Below, one piece after another: positions 1-7,338 of a stretch of 34,932 nucleotides of DNA; positions within the stretch are counted from its first letter, which is position 1; the number at the start of each line of letters is the position of its first letter. The stretch spans positions 1 through 34,932 of the forward strand of contig DASSHA010000113.1 in the NCBI GenBank assembly GCA_035693145.1, written 5' to 3'. A program made the translations under genes and the position numbers. This DNA comes from DASSHA01 sp035693145 (GTDB lineage Bacteria > Chloroflexota > Limnocylindria > Limnocylindrales > CSP1-4). The notes under the pieces were generated by a model, which was given only the letters and a program-made list of their open reading frames with translations, searched no databases and was not told the origin of the DNA.

Positions 1-1
1 G

Positions 2-130
2 CCCGGCGACAACGTCGAGATGACCGTCGAGCTCATCACCCCGATCGCGCTCGAGGTCGGCCAGCGGTTCGCGATCCGCGAGGGCGGCCGGACCGTCGGC
101 GCCGGCGCGATCACGACCATCACCGCCTGA
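2..130 (+). CDS. tuf: Elongation factor Tu, C-terminal end (partial)
   Basis: Only the last 42 codons are present. The reading frame enters the window open and ends at TGA 128-130. The residues read as the end of EF-Tu domain 3, with the family's conserved closing segment FAIREGGRTVGAGAIT. EF-Tu is the GTPase that carries aminoacyl-tRNA to the ribosome. rpsJ follows after 2 bases, the usual str-operon arrangement (rpsL-rpsG-fusA-tuf-rpsJ), so S10 is probably co-transcribed with tuf. The call rests on this terminal motif and the context. Confidence 0.93.
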   Translation, partial: PGDNVEMTVELITPIALEVGQRFAIREGGRTVGAGAITTITA

Positions 131-132
131 CC

Positions 133-441
133 ATGGCAAAGCAGCGGATCAGGATCCGCCTCAAGGCCTACGACCACCGGCTGCTGGACCAGTCGGCGGC
201 GCAGATCGTCGAGACCGCCCAGCGGACCGGCGCGGACGTCGTCGGTCCCGTTCCGCTGCCGACCCGGATCGAGAAGTTCACGGTCATCCGCTCGCCGTTC
301 ATCGACAAGGACAGCCGCGAGCAGTTCGAGATCCGGACCCACAAGCGCCTCGTCGACATCCTCGAGCCGAGCTCGAAGACGATCGACGCCCTGATGCGAC
401 TCAGCCTGGCGGCTGGCGTCGACATCGAGATCAAGATGTGA
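133..441 (+). CDS. rpsJ: 30S ribosomal protein S10
   Basis: The 102-residue product has the normal S10 length and the family core, including IRIRLKAYDHRLLDQSA near the N-terminus and EQFEIRTHKRLVDI around residues 63-76. S10 sits in the 30S head and is also the NusE partner of NusB in transcription antitermination (known family role). ATG 133 lies 2 bases after the tuf stop. The stop at 439-441 overlaps by one base an ATG that opens a 46-codon frame filling the gap to rplC. Confidence 0.98.
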   Translation: MAKQRIRIRLKAYDHRLLDQSAAQIVETAQRTGADVVGPVPLPTRIEKFTVIRSPFIDKDSREQFEIRTHKRLVDILEPSSKTIDALMRLSLAAGVDIEIKM

Positions 442-581
442 TGACGCGCACGCTGATCCGGACCAGGGCCGCGTTGGCCCTTCCGCTCCTCGCTCACGCA
501 CCCGCGAAGTGCGCTCGCTCCGGCGCTCGGGGCTGCCCGGCCCCCGCCACGGCTGAGCGCGCGCTTGGGATTCGTCCATGA
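441..581 (+). CDS. Candidate 46-codon ORF bridging rpsJ and rplC
   Basis: An ATG at 441-443 shares its first base with the rpsJ stop. The frame stays open through the whole gap and ends at TGA 579-581, which overlaps the rplC ATG (578-580) as ATGA. The product would be an alanine/arginine-rich peptide beginning MTRTLIRTRAALALPLLAHA, with two later cysteines. It matches no family I recognise. About three quarters of third positions are G/C, a little less biased than the flanking genes. It could be a coupling peptide, a vestige of a regulatory leader, or chance, because any frame ending at the rplC ATGA would look coupled. Confidence 0.3.
   Translation: MTRTLIRTRAALALPLLAHAPAKCARSGARGCPAPATAERALGIRP
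465..481 (+). other. Hairpin in rpsJ-rplC gap
   Basis: Perfect inverted repeat AGGGCC (465-470) and GGCCCT (476-481) around a 5-base loop. A second GC-rich hairpin follows: GGGGC 529-533 with GCCCC 540-544. There is no T tract, so an intrinsic terminator is doubtful. These could belong to an L3/L4 operon leader. Confidence 0.4.
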
Positions 582-1192
582 GCATCGGATTGATCGGTCG
601 AAAGGTCGGGATGACCTCCGTCTTCCAGGAGGACGGGACGATGATTCCGGTCAGCGTCGTCTCGGTCGAGCCGAACACGGTGACCAGGCTGCGGACGGCC
701 GAGCGCGACGGCTACACGGCCGTCCAGCTCGGGATCGAGCCGAGTCGGCGGCTGTCGAAGCCGCGCGCCGGTCAGCTCGGCCCGGACATGCCGAAGGTCG
801 CGACGATCCGCGAGTTCCGCGTCGAGAGCGTCGACGATTTCGAGACGGGCGCGACCGTGTCGGTCGCCGACCTGTTCGCCCCGGGCGAGCTCGTCGACGT
901 CACCGGCATCTCGAAGGGCAAGGGCTTCGCCGGCACGGTCAAGCGTCACCACTTCTCGCGGGGCCCCAAGACCCATGGCTCCGACAACTACCGGAAGCCG
1001 GGCTCGATCGGTCCGGGCACGACGCCCGGGCGCGTCTACAAGGGACTCCGGATGGCCGGACACATGGGCGCGGATCGGACGACGATCAAGAAGCTGCGCG
1101 TCGTTCGGACGGACCCGGACCGCAACCTGCTGCTCGTCAAGGGCGCCCTGCCGGGCGGCCGCGGCGCGCTCCTGCTCATCAGGAAGGCCTGA
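578..1192 (+). CDS. rplC: 50S ribosomal protein L3
   Basis: The 204-residue product begins MSIGLIGRKVGMTSVFQEDG, the classic L3 N-terminus, which fixes the ATG at 578. The conserved loop GKGFAGTVKRHHFSRGPKTHG and the following GSIGPGTTPGRV are present. L3 helps form the peptidyl-transferase region and nucleates 50S assembly. No strong Shine-Dalgarno precedes the ATG. The overlapping TGA of the upstream small frame (ATGA) suggests initiation may be coupled. rplD follows after one base. Confidence 0.98.
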   Translation: MSIGLIGRKVGMTSVFQEDGTMIPVSVVSVEPNTVTRLRTAERDGYTAVQLGIEPSRRLSKPRAGQLGPDMPKVATIREFRVESVDDFETGATVSVADLFAPGELVDVTGISKGKGFAGTVKRHHFSRGPKTHGSDNYRKPGSIGPGTTPGRVYKGLRMAGHMGADRTTIKKLRVVRTDPDRNLLLVKGALPGGRGALLLIRKA

Positions 1193-1193
1193 T

Positions 1194-1829
1194 ATGCCGT
1201 CGACCACCCTTTACGACCGAACCGGAGCATCGGTCGGCAGCGTCGAGCTGCCGGACGGGCTGTTCGCGGCGCCGGTGAACGTCGCCGTCCTCCACCAGGT
1301 CGTCACCGCCCAGCTCGCGGCGCGGCGGACCGGCACCCACGACACGAAGACGCGCGGCGAGGTCCGCGGCGGCGGCGCCAAGCCGTACCGCCAGAAGGGG
1401 ACGGGCCGGGCGCGCCAGGGATCGCGGCGGGCGCCGCACTACGCCGGTGGCGGCGCCGTCTTCGGGCCGCATCCGCGGTCGTACGAGCAGCGGGTCCCAC
1501 GCAAGATGCGGCGGCTCGCGCTGCGCGGCGCGCTCAGCGCGAAGTTCGGCGACGACGCCGTCCGGGTGATCGATACGTTCGCCTTCGAGGCGCCTCGGAC
1601 CCGCGACTTCGTGGCCGTGCTCGCCGCGCTCGGCGTGGGCGACGGCAAGGAACGGCGCGTCCTCGTGGTCGCGCCTGCCCGCGACGAGGGTCTCGAGCGA
1701 TCGGCCCGAAACCTGCCGTCGGTCACGGTCATCCTCGCCGACTCGCTCAACGTCGTCGACGTCCTCAACGCCGACGCCGTGCTGATCGAACAGCCCGCGA
1801 TCGCCCGGATGGAGGAGGTGTACGCATGA
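1194..1829 (+). CDS. rplD: 50S ribosomal protein L4
   Basis: 211 residues from ATG 1194, one base after the rplC stop. The frame is open further upstream, but that part lies inside rplC. The L4 signature RGGGAKPYRQKGTGRARQGS (about residues 57-76) is intact and leads into the extended loop that lines the exit tunnel. In E. coli, L4 represses its own operon. No E. coli-type S10 leader is recognisable here, although the rpsJ-rplC gap holds hairpins. The last 4 bases overlap rplW. Confidence 0.97.
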   Translation: MPSTTLYDRTGASVGSVELPDGLFAAPVNVAVLHQVVTAQLAARRTGTHDTKTRGEVRGGGAKPYRQKGTGRARQGSRRAPHYAGGGAVFGPHPRSYEQRVPRKMRRLALRGALSAKFGDDAVRVIDTFAFEAPRTRDFVAVLAALGVGDGKERRVLVVAPARDEGLERSARNLPSVTVILADSLNVVDVLNADAVLIEQPAIARMEEVYA

Positions 1830-2140
1830 CCGCACTCAGCGCCGCCGACGTCGTCCGCCGGCCCGTCATCAGCGAGAAGTCGATCGACCACTCGGGTCGC
1901 GGCAAGTACACCTTCGAGGTCCACGGGGACGCGAACAAGATCCAGATCAAGGCTGCGATCGAGGAGCTCTACCGGAAGGAGAACGTCACCGTCGTCGGGG
2001 TCAACGTCCTGACGACGAAGGCGAAGGAGAAGCGACGGGGCACCAAGCGCGGCCGGATCGTCGGCCGGACGACCCCGTGGCGCAAGGCGATCGTGACGCT
2101 GGCCGCGGGCCAGAAGATCGAGTTCTTCGAGGGGGTCTAG
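1826..2140 (+). CDS. rplW: 50S ribosomal protein L23
   Basis: The 104-residue product has the L23 start VVRRPVISEKS and the basic loop KAKEKRRGTKRGRIVGR. L23 is the exit-tunnel protein that docks trigger factor and SRP. The ATG at 1826 overlaps the rplD stop by 4 bases, and GGAGGAGG at 1810-1817 provides a good ribosome binding site. rplB follows after 3 bases. Confidence 0.97.
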   Translation: MTALSAADVVRRPVISEKSIDHSGRGKYTFEVHGDANKIQIKAAIEELYRKENVTVVGVNVLTTKAKEKRRGTKRGRIVGRTTPWRKAIVTLAAGQKIEFFEGV

Positions 2141-2143
2141 ACG

Positions 2144-2971
2144 ATGCCGTTGCGCGACTACAAGCCCACCTCGCCCGGCCGGCGGTTCATGACCCGGCCG
2201 ACCTTCGAGGAGATCACGACCACCGAGCCGCACAAGCCGCTGCTCGAGAGCCAGAAGCGCGGATCGGGCCGGAACGCCGCCGGCCGCCTGACCGTTCGCC
2301 ATCGCGGTGGCGGCGAGAAGCAGCATTACCGCCGGATCGACTTCCGGCGCGACAAGCACGGCGTCCCGGCGCGCCTCGCGACCATCGAGTACGACCCGAA
2401 CCGATCGGCCCGCATCGGCCTGCTGCATTACCGCGACGGCGAGAAGCGCTACATGCTCCTGCCGCACGGGCTCAAGGTGGGAGACACCGTCGTCTCGGGC
2501 CCCGACGCCGAAGCGCGCCTCGGGAACGCGATGGCGCTCTCCAGCATCCCGCTCGGCACCACGATCCACAACATCGAGCTCGTCCCCGGCCGTGGCGGCC
2601 AGATCGTCCGCTCGGCCGGCGCGTCGGCCCAGCTGCTGGCCAAGGAGGGCGACTACGCGACCGTCCGGCTGCCATCGGGCGAGATGCGGCGCGTCCTCGT
2701 CAGGTGCATGGCGACGATCGGGCAGGTCAGCAACCTCGACCACGAGAACCAGAGCCTCGGCAAGGCCGGCCGCGCCCGGCACATGGGCCGCCGTCCCGAG
2801 ACGCGTGGCGTGGCGATGACGCCGCGCGACCACCCGCACGGCGGTGGCGAGGGCAAGAGCCCGACGGGCATGCCGCCGAAGACGCCATGGGGCAAGCCCG
2901 CGATGGGGTACCGGACCCGTCGGCCGAAGCCGTCGTCGCGGCTCATCGTCCGCCGCCGGAACCGGAAGTAA
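2144..2971 (+). CDS. rplB: 50S ribosomal protein L2
   Basis: 275 residues, the normal L2 length. The N-terminal MPLRDYKPTSPGRR, the central IEYDPNRSARI, and the C-terminal DHPHGGGEGKSPTGM with the conserved histidine near the peptidyl-transferase centre are all present. L2 bridges 23S domains and is needed for subunit joining. The following rpsS is 15 bases away and has its own GGGAGGAG site. Confidence 0.98.
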   Translation: MPLRDYKPTSPGRRFMTRPTFEEITTTEPHKPLLESQKRGSGRNAAGRLTVRHRGGGEKQHYRRIDFRRDKHGVPARLATIEYDPNRSARIGLLHYRDGEKRYMLLPHGLKVGDTVVSGPDAEARLGNAMALSSIPLGTTIHNIELVPGRGGQIVRSAGASAQLLAKEGDYATVRLPSGEMRRVLVRCMATIGQVSNLDHENQSLGKAGRARHMGRRPETRGVAMTPRDHPHGGGEGKSPTGMPPKTPWGKPAMGYRTRRPKPSSRLIVRRRNRK

Positions 2972-2986
2972 GGGAGGAGCAGGGCA

Positions 2987-3271
2987 ATGTCGCGTTCGGT
3001 CAAGAAGGGGCCGTTCGTCGAGACGCGGCTCCTCGGCCGCGTCCAGGAGATGAACAGGCGCAACGAGAAGCGGGTCGTCAAGACCTGGTCGCGAGCGTCG
3101 GTCATCTTCCCCGATTTCATCGGCCACACGATCGCGGTCTACAACGGCCGCAAGCACGTCCCGGTCTACGTGTCCGAGAACATGGTCGGCCACCGTCTCG
3201 GCGAGTTCGCTCCGACCCGCACCTTCCGCGGGCACGAGAAGCGAACTGACCGGGCGACAGGCCCGAAGTAG
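2987..3271 (+). CDS. rpsS: 30S ribosomal protein S19
   Basis: The 94-residue product starts MSRSVKKGPFVE and contains VKTWSRASVIFPDFIGHTIAVYNG and the EFAPTRTFRGH motif. These are diagnostic of S19, which sits in the 30S head and contacts S13. A strong Shine-Dalgarno (GGGAGGAG, 2972-2979) precedes the ATG. Length and content are ordinary. Confidence 0.98.
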   Translation: MSRSVKKGPFVETRLLGRVQEMNRRNEKRVVKTWSRASVIFPDFIGHTIAVYNGRKHVPVYVSENMVGHRLGEFAPTRTFRGHEKRTDRATGPK

Positions 3272-3284
3272 GAGTCGCGAACCC

Positions 3285-3623
3285 GTGCGCGTGTCCGCCA
3301 CCGCCAAGTACCTGCGCGGCTCGACCCGGAAGGCTCGCCTCGTCACCGAGGCGATCCGGGGCAAGCCGGTCGAGGAGGCCGCCGCCCTGCTTCGGTTCAT
3401 GCCGCAGCACGCGGCGCGTGACGTCGCGCTCGTCCTGCACAGCGCGACGGCCAATGCCGAGAACAACCACAACCTGTCCGCGGAGGACCTGGTCGTCGCC
3501 GAGGCCCTCGCCAACGAGGGCCCGACGATCAAGCGGGGCCGTCCGCGGGCGCAGGGTCGGTATTTCCCGATCCACAAGCCGATGACCCACATCACCATCA
3601 CCGTCGCGGACCGGGAGGCCTGA
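3285..3623 (+). CDS. rplV: 50S ribosomal protein L22
   Basis: 112 residues from GTG 3285, with GGAG at 3271-3274 upstream. The L22 core is clear: RKARLVTEAIRGKPVEEA near the N-terminus, and KRGRPRAQGRYFPI in the beta-hairpin that reaches into the exit tunnel, the site of known macrolide-resistance changes. The hairpin residues look like the standard sequence. rpsC starts 3 bases after the stop. Confidence 0.97.
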   Translation: MRVSATAKYLRGSTRKARLVTEAIRGKPVEEAAALLRFMPQHAARDVALVLHSATANAENNHNLSAEDLVVAEALANEGPTIKRGRPRAQGRYFPIHKPMTHITITVADREA

Positions 3624-3626
3624 GCC

Positions 3627-4304
3627 ATGGGACACAAGGTCCATCCGTACGGCTTCCGGCTGGGCGTTTCCCGCACCTGGACCGCGAAGTGGTACGCGGA
3701 CAAGGAGTACACCGACCTCCTCAAGGAGGATCTCGCGATCCGGCAGCTGATCGACCGGCGGCTGGCGAACGCGAGCGTGAGCAACACCGAGATCGAGCGC
3801 GGCATCAACCACGTGACCGTCACCGTCCACACGGCCAAGCCGGGCATCGTCATCGGCAAGGGCGGCGCGAACGTCGAGCTGCTGCGCAAGGAGATCGGGG
3901 CGCTCACGAAGCGCAAGGTCAAGCTCGAGATCAAGGAGATCCGTCAGCCCGAGCTCGACGGCGTCCTCGTCGCCGCGAACATCGCGGGCCAGCTGACCCG
4001 TCGGATCGCCTTCAAGAAGGCGATGAAGCAGGCGATCCAGCGATCGATGAAGGCCGGCGCCAAGGGCGTCCGCATCAGCGTCGCCGGCCGCCTCGGCGGC
4101 TCGGAGATGGGACGGCGCGAGTGGGATCGGGAAGGCCGCATCCCGCTCGGCACGCTCCGCGCCGACATCAGCTACGGCCAGGTCCACGCCCACACGACGT
4201 ACGGCCGGATCGGCGTCAAGGTCTGGATCTACCGCGGCGACATCGCGCCCGAGCGGACGGCGCCGCGCGAGCCGGCGGCGGCGGCCGCCGGCGGAGGGGC
4301 GTAG
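3627..4304 (+). CDS. rpsC: 30S ribosomal protein S3
   Basis: The 225-residue product begins MGHKVHPYGFRLGVSRTW. It has the KH RNA-binding motif with its GKGG loop (IVIGKGGANVELL) and the C-terminal RAEISYG-type segment (here RADISYGQVHAHTTYGRIGVKVWIY). The final residues form a short alanine/glycine-rich tail. S3 lines the mRNA entry channel. rplP follows after 2 bases. Confidence 0.98.
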   Translation: MGHKVHPYGFRLGVSRTWTAKWYADKEYTDLLKEDLAIRQLIDRRLANASVSNTEIERGINHVTVTVHTAKPGIVIGKGGANVELLRKEIGALTKRKVKLEIKEIRQPELDGVLVAANIAGQLTRRIAFKKAMKQAIQRSMKAGAKGVRISVAGRLGGSEMGRREWDREGRIPLGTLRADISYGQVHAHTTYGRIGVKVWIYRGDIAPERTAPREPAAAAAGGGA

Positions 4305-4306
4305 CC

Positions 4307-4744
4307 ATGCTCATGCCCCGACGGGTCAAGCACCGCAAGGTCATGCGCGGCCGAATGTCCGGCCAGGCCAAGGGCGGCCACTTCGTCGCCTTCGGCGACT
4401 TCGGGCTGGCGACGCTCGAGCCGGCGTGGATCACGAGCCGACAGATCGAGGCCGCCCGGCGTGCCATGACCCGATCCGTGAAGCGCGGCGGCAAGATCTG
4501 GATCCGGATCTTCCCGGACAAGCCGGCCACGAAGAAGCCGGCGGAGACGCGGATGGGTTCCGGCAAGGGCGCGCCCGACCACTGGGTCGCGGTCGTCAAG
4601 CCCGGTCGGATCCTGTTCGAGATGGCCGGCGTCGACGAGGGCTCGGCGCGCGAGGCGATGCGTCTCGCCGCCCACAAGCTGCCGGTCCAGACCCGCGTCG
4701 TCGTGCGCGACGGCATGACGGAGGCGACGGATGGACATCGATAA
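4307..4744 (+). CDS. rplP: 50S ribosomal protein L16
   Basis: 145 residues from ATG 4307. Start MLMPRRVKHRKVMRGRM and the internal GKGAPDHWVAVVKPGRILFEM are diagnostic. L16 organises the A-site region of 23S rRNA. The frame is open upstream through rpsC, but the L16 N-terminus fixes the start. The last 14 bases overlap rpmC, longer than the usual 4-base overlap, so the C-terminal end (EATDGHR) is shared DNA with the start of L29. Confidence 0.97.
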   Translation: MLMPRRVKHRKVMRGRMSGQAKGGHFVAFGDFGLATLEPAWITSRQIEAARRAMTRSVKRGGKIWIRIFPDKPATKKPAETRMGSGKGAPDHWVAVVKPGRILFEMAGVDEGSAREAMRLAAHKLPVQTRVVVRDGMTEATDGHR

Positions 4745-4952
4745 GATCCGCGGGCTCTCCGACGCGGAGCTCGAGGACGCGCTTCGCGAGGCGAAGCAGG
4801 ACCTCTGGGGCGCGCGCTTCGCGCTCTCGACCCGACAGCTCAAGGACTACAGCAGCATCCCGCAGACGCGGCGAGCGATCGCGCGGATCCTGACCGTCCA
4901 GCGCGAGCGGCGAACGGGGGCCGGACGGCCCGCCGCCGGGCGGACGGCGTGA
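4731..4952 (+). CDS. rpmC: 50S ribosomal protein L29
   Basis: 73 residues. MDIDKIRGLSDAELEDALREAK is the expected first helix, and ARFALSTRQLKDYSSIPQTRRAIARI matches the second half of the family. L29 is a small helical protein near the tunnel exit. A short glycine/alanine/arginine tail follows the last helix. GGAGGCGACGG just upstream within rplP can serve as ribosome binding site. Confidence 0.95.
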   Translation: MDIDKIRGLSDAELEDALREAKQDLWGARFALSTRQLKDYSSIPQTRRAIARILTVQRERRTGAGRPAAGRTA

Positions 4953-4966
4953 CGGGAGATCACGCG

Positions 4967-5386
4967 ATGAACGGAGAGGCACGAGTGAACGGCAAGCGGA
5001 AGACGAAGGTCGGCCGCGTCGTCAGCGACAAGATGGACAAGACGATCGTCGTGTCCGTCGAGCGGCTGGCCCGTCATCCGCTGTACAAGCGGGTGATCCG
5101 GCTGACGACGAAGTTCAAGGCCCATGACGAGGCGAACGACGCGAAGGTCGGGGACACCGTCCTGATCGAGGAGTCGCGGCCGATGTCGGCGACGAAGCGT
5201 TGGCGGCTGTCGGCCGTCGTCCAGCGCGCGGGCGACCACGGAATGCCCGGCGACGTCCTGCCCGAGGAGGCGGCCACCGAGGAGGCGATCCACGCCGCCG
5301 CTCATCCGGGCCGCGGCCAGTCGTCGGCGAGCGACGTCGATGCGTCGGCTCCCGAGGCGTCGCGCGTCGAGGAGCCCGTCGAGTGA
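4967..5386 (+). CDS. rpsQ: 30S ribosomal protein S17 with long acidic C-terminal tail
   Basis: 139 residues from ATG 4967, chosen because GGGAG (4953-4957) is well spaced. GTG 4949 and GTG 4985 are in-frame alternatives. The S17 OB-fold core occupies roughly residues 10-88 (GRVVSDKMDKTIVVSVER, the VGDTVLIEESRPMSATKRWRL block). Normal S17 ends about there. Here about 50 more residues follow, rich in Glu, Asp, Ala, Ser and His. The tail has bacterial codon bias and no internal stop, so it appears to be a real extension. rplN overlaps the stop by 4 bases. Confidence 0.95.
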   Translation: MNGEARVNGKRKTKVGRVVSDKMDKTIVVSVERLARHPLYKRVIRLTTKFKAHDEANDAKVGDTVLIEESRPMSATKRWRLSAVVQRAGDHGMPGDVLPEEAATEEAIHAAAHPGRGQSSASDVDASAPEASRVEEPVE

Positions 5387-5751
5387 TCCAGACCCAGACC
5401 CGGCTTCGGGTCGCCGACAACACCGGCGCCCGGACGATCGAGTGCATCCGGATCATGGGCCGCAGTCGCAAGACGACGGCCGAGGTGGGCGACGTCATCG
5501 TCGCCGCGGTCAAGGCCGCCATCCCGAACGCACCGGTCAAGAAGGGCGACGTGGTTCGGGCGGTCGTCGTCCGTACCGCCAAGGAGTACGGGCGCTCAGA
5601 CGGCAGCTACATCCGGTTTGACGAGAACGCCGCCGTCCTCATCAACAACCAGGGCAACCCGCGTGGCACCCGGATCTTCGGGCCGGTTGCTCGCGAGCTG
5701 CGGGACAAGAACTACATGAAGATCGTCTCCCTCGCGCCGGAGGTGCTGTGA
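5383..5751 (+). CDS. rplN: 50S ribosomal protein L14
   Basis: 122 residues from GTG 5383, exactly the standard L14 length. It starts with IQTQTRLRVADNTGAR and has the conserved PVKKGDVVRAVVVRTAKEYGR and NPRGTRIFGPVARELR segments. GTGA overlaps the rpsQ stop, implying translational coupling. L14 sits at the subunit interface and binds the silencing factor RsfS. The frame is open upstream but that part is the shadow of rpsQ. Confidence 0.97.
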   Translation: MIQTQTRLRVADNTGARTIECIRIMGRSRKTTAEVGDVIVAAVKAAIPNAPVKKGDVVRAVVVRTAKEYGRSDGSYIRFDENAAVLINNQGNPRGTRIFGPVARELRDKNYMKIVSLAPEVL

Positions 5752-6194
5752 TGGCAGCTGCGCTCCGCTTCACCGGGATCACGAAGGTCCCCGAGATCCG
5801 CAAGGACGACACCGTCGTCGTCCTGTCGGGCAAGGACGCCGGCAAGCGCGGCAAGGTGGAGCGGGTCATCCGTCGGAGCCCGTCGCCGTCGCCGCAGCGG
5901 AGCGTCTACCGGCGGTCGAGCACACGCGGCGGGATCTTCGTCGTGGTCGAGGGCCTGAACATCGCCAAGCGCCACACGAAGCCGCGCCAGACGCAGAGCC
6001 AGACGAGCACGATGCCGCAGGTCCAGCCGGGCGGGATCCTCGACGTCGCCCAGCCGCTGCCGGCCAGCCGCGTCATGGTCGTCTGCCCGCACTGCGGGGA
6101 GCCGACGCGGGTCGGTCACGAGATCCTCGAGAACGGCCGCCGCGTCCGTGTCTGCCGCCATTGCGGCGAGCAGCTCGAGGTGAAGCCGTCATGA
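5751..6194 (+). CDS. rplX: 50S ribosomal protein L24, zinc-ribbon type with RS-rich insertion
   Basis: 147 residues from ATG 5751 (GGAGG at 5739-5743; GTG 5748 is an alternative). The KOW-type core is VVVLSGKDAGKRGKVERV (residues 22-39), resuming at VVVEGLNIAKRHTKP (64-78). Between them is an insertion of roughly 18 residues (about 41-62) of Arg/Ser/Pro character that ordinary L24 lacks. The C-terminus carries a four-cysteine zinc ribbon, C112-x2-C115 and C135-x2-C138, seen in many bacterial L24 proteins. It overlaps rplE by 4 bases. Confidence 0.95.
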   Translation: MAAALRFTGITKVPEIRKDDTVVVLSGKDAGKRGKVERVIRRSPSPSPQRSVYRRSSTRGGIFVVVEGLNIAKRHTKPRQTQSQTSTMPQVQPGGILDVAQPLPASRVMVVCPHCGEPTRVGHEILENGRRVRVCRHCGEQLEVKPS

Positions 6195-6733
6195 GCGGTC
6201 GACTTCGCGAGCGCTACGCGGCCGAGGTCGTCCCGGCGCTCCAGAAGCAGTTTGCCTACGGCAACCCGATGGAGGTGCCGCGGCTCTCGAAGATCGTCGT
6301 CAACATCGGCCTCGGCGAAGCGCTCCAGAACGCCAAGGCGCTCGACGCGGCGACGGGCGACCTCGCCCTGATCACCGGCCAGCGGCCGATCGTGACCAAG
6401 GCGAAGAGGTCGATCGCCCAGTTCCGCCTGCGAACCGGCAACTCGATCGGCGCGAAGGTCACGCTCCGCGGCGAGCGGATGTGGGACTTCCTCGAGCGCC
6501 TCACGACGCTCGCCCTGCCCCGCATCCGCGACTTCCGGGGCGTGCCCGGGCGTTCGTTCGACGGTCGGGGCAACTTCTCGCTCGGGCTTCGCGAACAGCT
6601 CGCGTTTCCCGAGATCGATTACGACAAGGTGGACCGTCTTCGCGGGCTGGAGATCAGCATCGTGACGACGGCCAGGACCGACGAGGAATCGAAGCGACTG
6701 CTCGAGCTTCTCGGCATGCCGTTCGGCTCGTAG
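6191..6733 (+). CDS. rplE: 50S ribosomal protein L5
   Basis: 180 residues from ATG 6191, which overlaps the rplX stop by ATGA. The family landmarks are NPMEVPRLSKIVVNIGLGEA, TGQRPIVTKAKRSIAQFRLR and a DFRGVPGRSFDGRGNFSLG segment. L5 binds 5S rRNA and contacts P-site tRNA. The frame is open for 10 codons further upstream, but the overlapping ATG gives the family-normal length. Confidence 0.97.
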   Translation: MSGRLRERYAAEVVPALQKQFAYGNPMEVPRLSKIVVNIGLGEALQNAKALDAATGDLALITGQRPIVTKAKRSIAQFRLRTGNSIGAKVTLRGERMWDFLERLTTLALPRIRDFRGVPGRSFDGRGNFSLGLREQLAFPEIDYDKVDRLRGLEISIVTTARTDEESKRLLELLGMPFGS

Positions 6734-6744
6734 GAGGGGAGACG

Positions 6745-6930
6745 ATGGCCAAGAAGTCACTGATCGCCAAGGCGAAGCGGACGCCGCGGTTCGAGGCCCG
6801 GGCCTACCACCGGTGCACGACCTGCGGCCGGCCGCGCGCGTACATGCGTCGCTTCGCGCTCTGTCGCATCTGCTTCCGGGAGCGGGCCCTCCAGGGCCAC
6901 CTGCCGGGCGTCACGAAGTCGAGCTGGTAG
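6745..6930 (+). CDS. rpsN: 30S ribosomal protein S14, zinc type (S14Z)
   Basis: 61 residues from ATG 6745, preceded by an excellent AGGAGGGG (6732-6739). The two zinc-binding pairs C24-x2-C27 and C40-x2-C43 define the short zinc-dependent S14 type, also called rpsZ. The end LPGVTKSSW is canonical. S14 assembles late into the 30S head next to S3 and S10. The frame extends upstream only as a shadow of rplE. Confidence 0.97.
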   Translation: MAKKSLIAKAKRTPRFEARAYHRCTTCGRPRAYMRRFALCRICFRERALQGHLPGVTKSSW

Positions 6931-6934
6931 ACCG

Positions 6935-7333
6935 ATGCAGATTTCCGATCCGATCGCCGACATGCTCACGCGCGTCCGCAATGCGAGCCGCGCGCGCCAC
7001 ACCGAGGTGCTCCTGCCGTCCTCGAGGACGAAGCGGGAGATCGCCCGAATCCTCAAGGAGGAGGGCTTCATCGCGGACGTGGCCGAGGAGCGTGACGGGA
7101 TCCGACCCGTCCTCCGCCTGACCCTCAAGTACGTCGACGGCAAGGCGCCGGTCGTGTCGGGGCTCAAGCGGATCAGCAAGCCCGGGCTTCGCGTGTATGC
7201 CCGGAAGACCGACATCCCCCGCGTCCTCGGCGGGCTCGGGATCGTCATCGTCAGCACGAGCCACGGGATCATGACCGGCGCGCAGGCCCGCAAGGCCCAG
7301 CTCGGCGGTGAAGTCCTGGCCTACGTCTGGTAG
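6935..7333 (+). CDS. rpsH: 30S ribosomal protein S8
   Basis: 132 residues with MQISDPIADMLTRVRNASRARH at the N-terminus and the conserved GLGIVIVSTSHGIMTGAQARKAQLGGEVLAYVW C-terminus. S8 is a primary 16S-binding protein. In E. coli it represses the spc operon by binding the rplE region, but no matching site was identified here. It lies 4 bases after S14. Confidence 0.97.
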   Translation: MQISDPIADMLTRVRNASRARHTEVLLPSSRTKREIARILKEEGFIADVAEERDGIRPVLRLTLKYVDGKAPVVSGLKRISKPGLRVYARKTDIPRVLGGLGIVIVSTSHGIMTGAQARKAQLGGEVLAYVW

Positions 7334-7338
7334 CCGCG

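Noticed and set aside
465..544. Intrinsic terminators in the rpsJ-rplC gap.
   Set aside because: The hairpins are real but no T tract follows, and the genes are expected to be co-transcribed.
494..3934. Long minus-strand open frames opposite the ribosomal genes, including one of over 800 codons.
   Set aside because: They are shadows produced by high GC and G/C-rich third positions. The products are Arg/Asp/Val-rich with no domain, while the plus strand encodes unmistakable ribosomal proteins.
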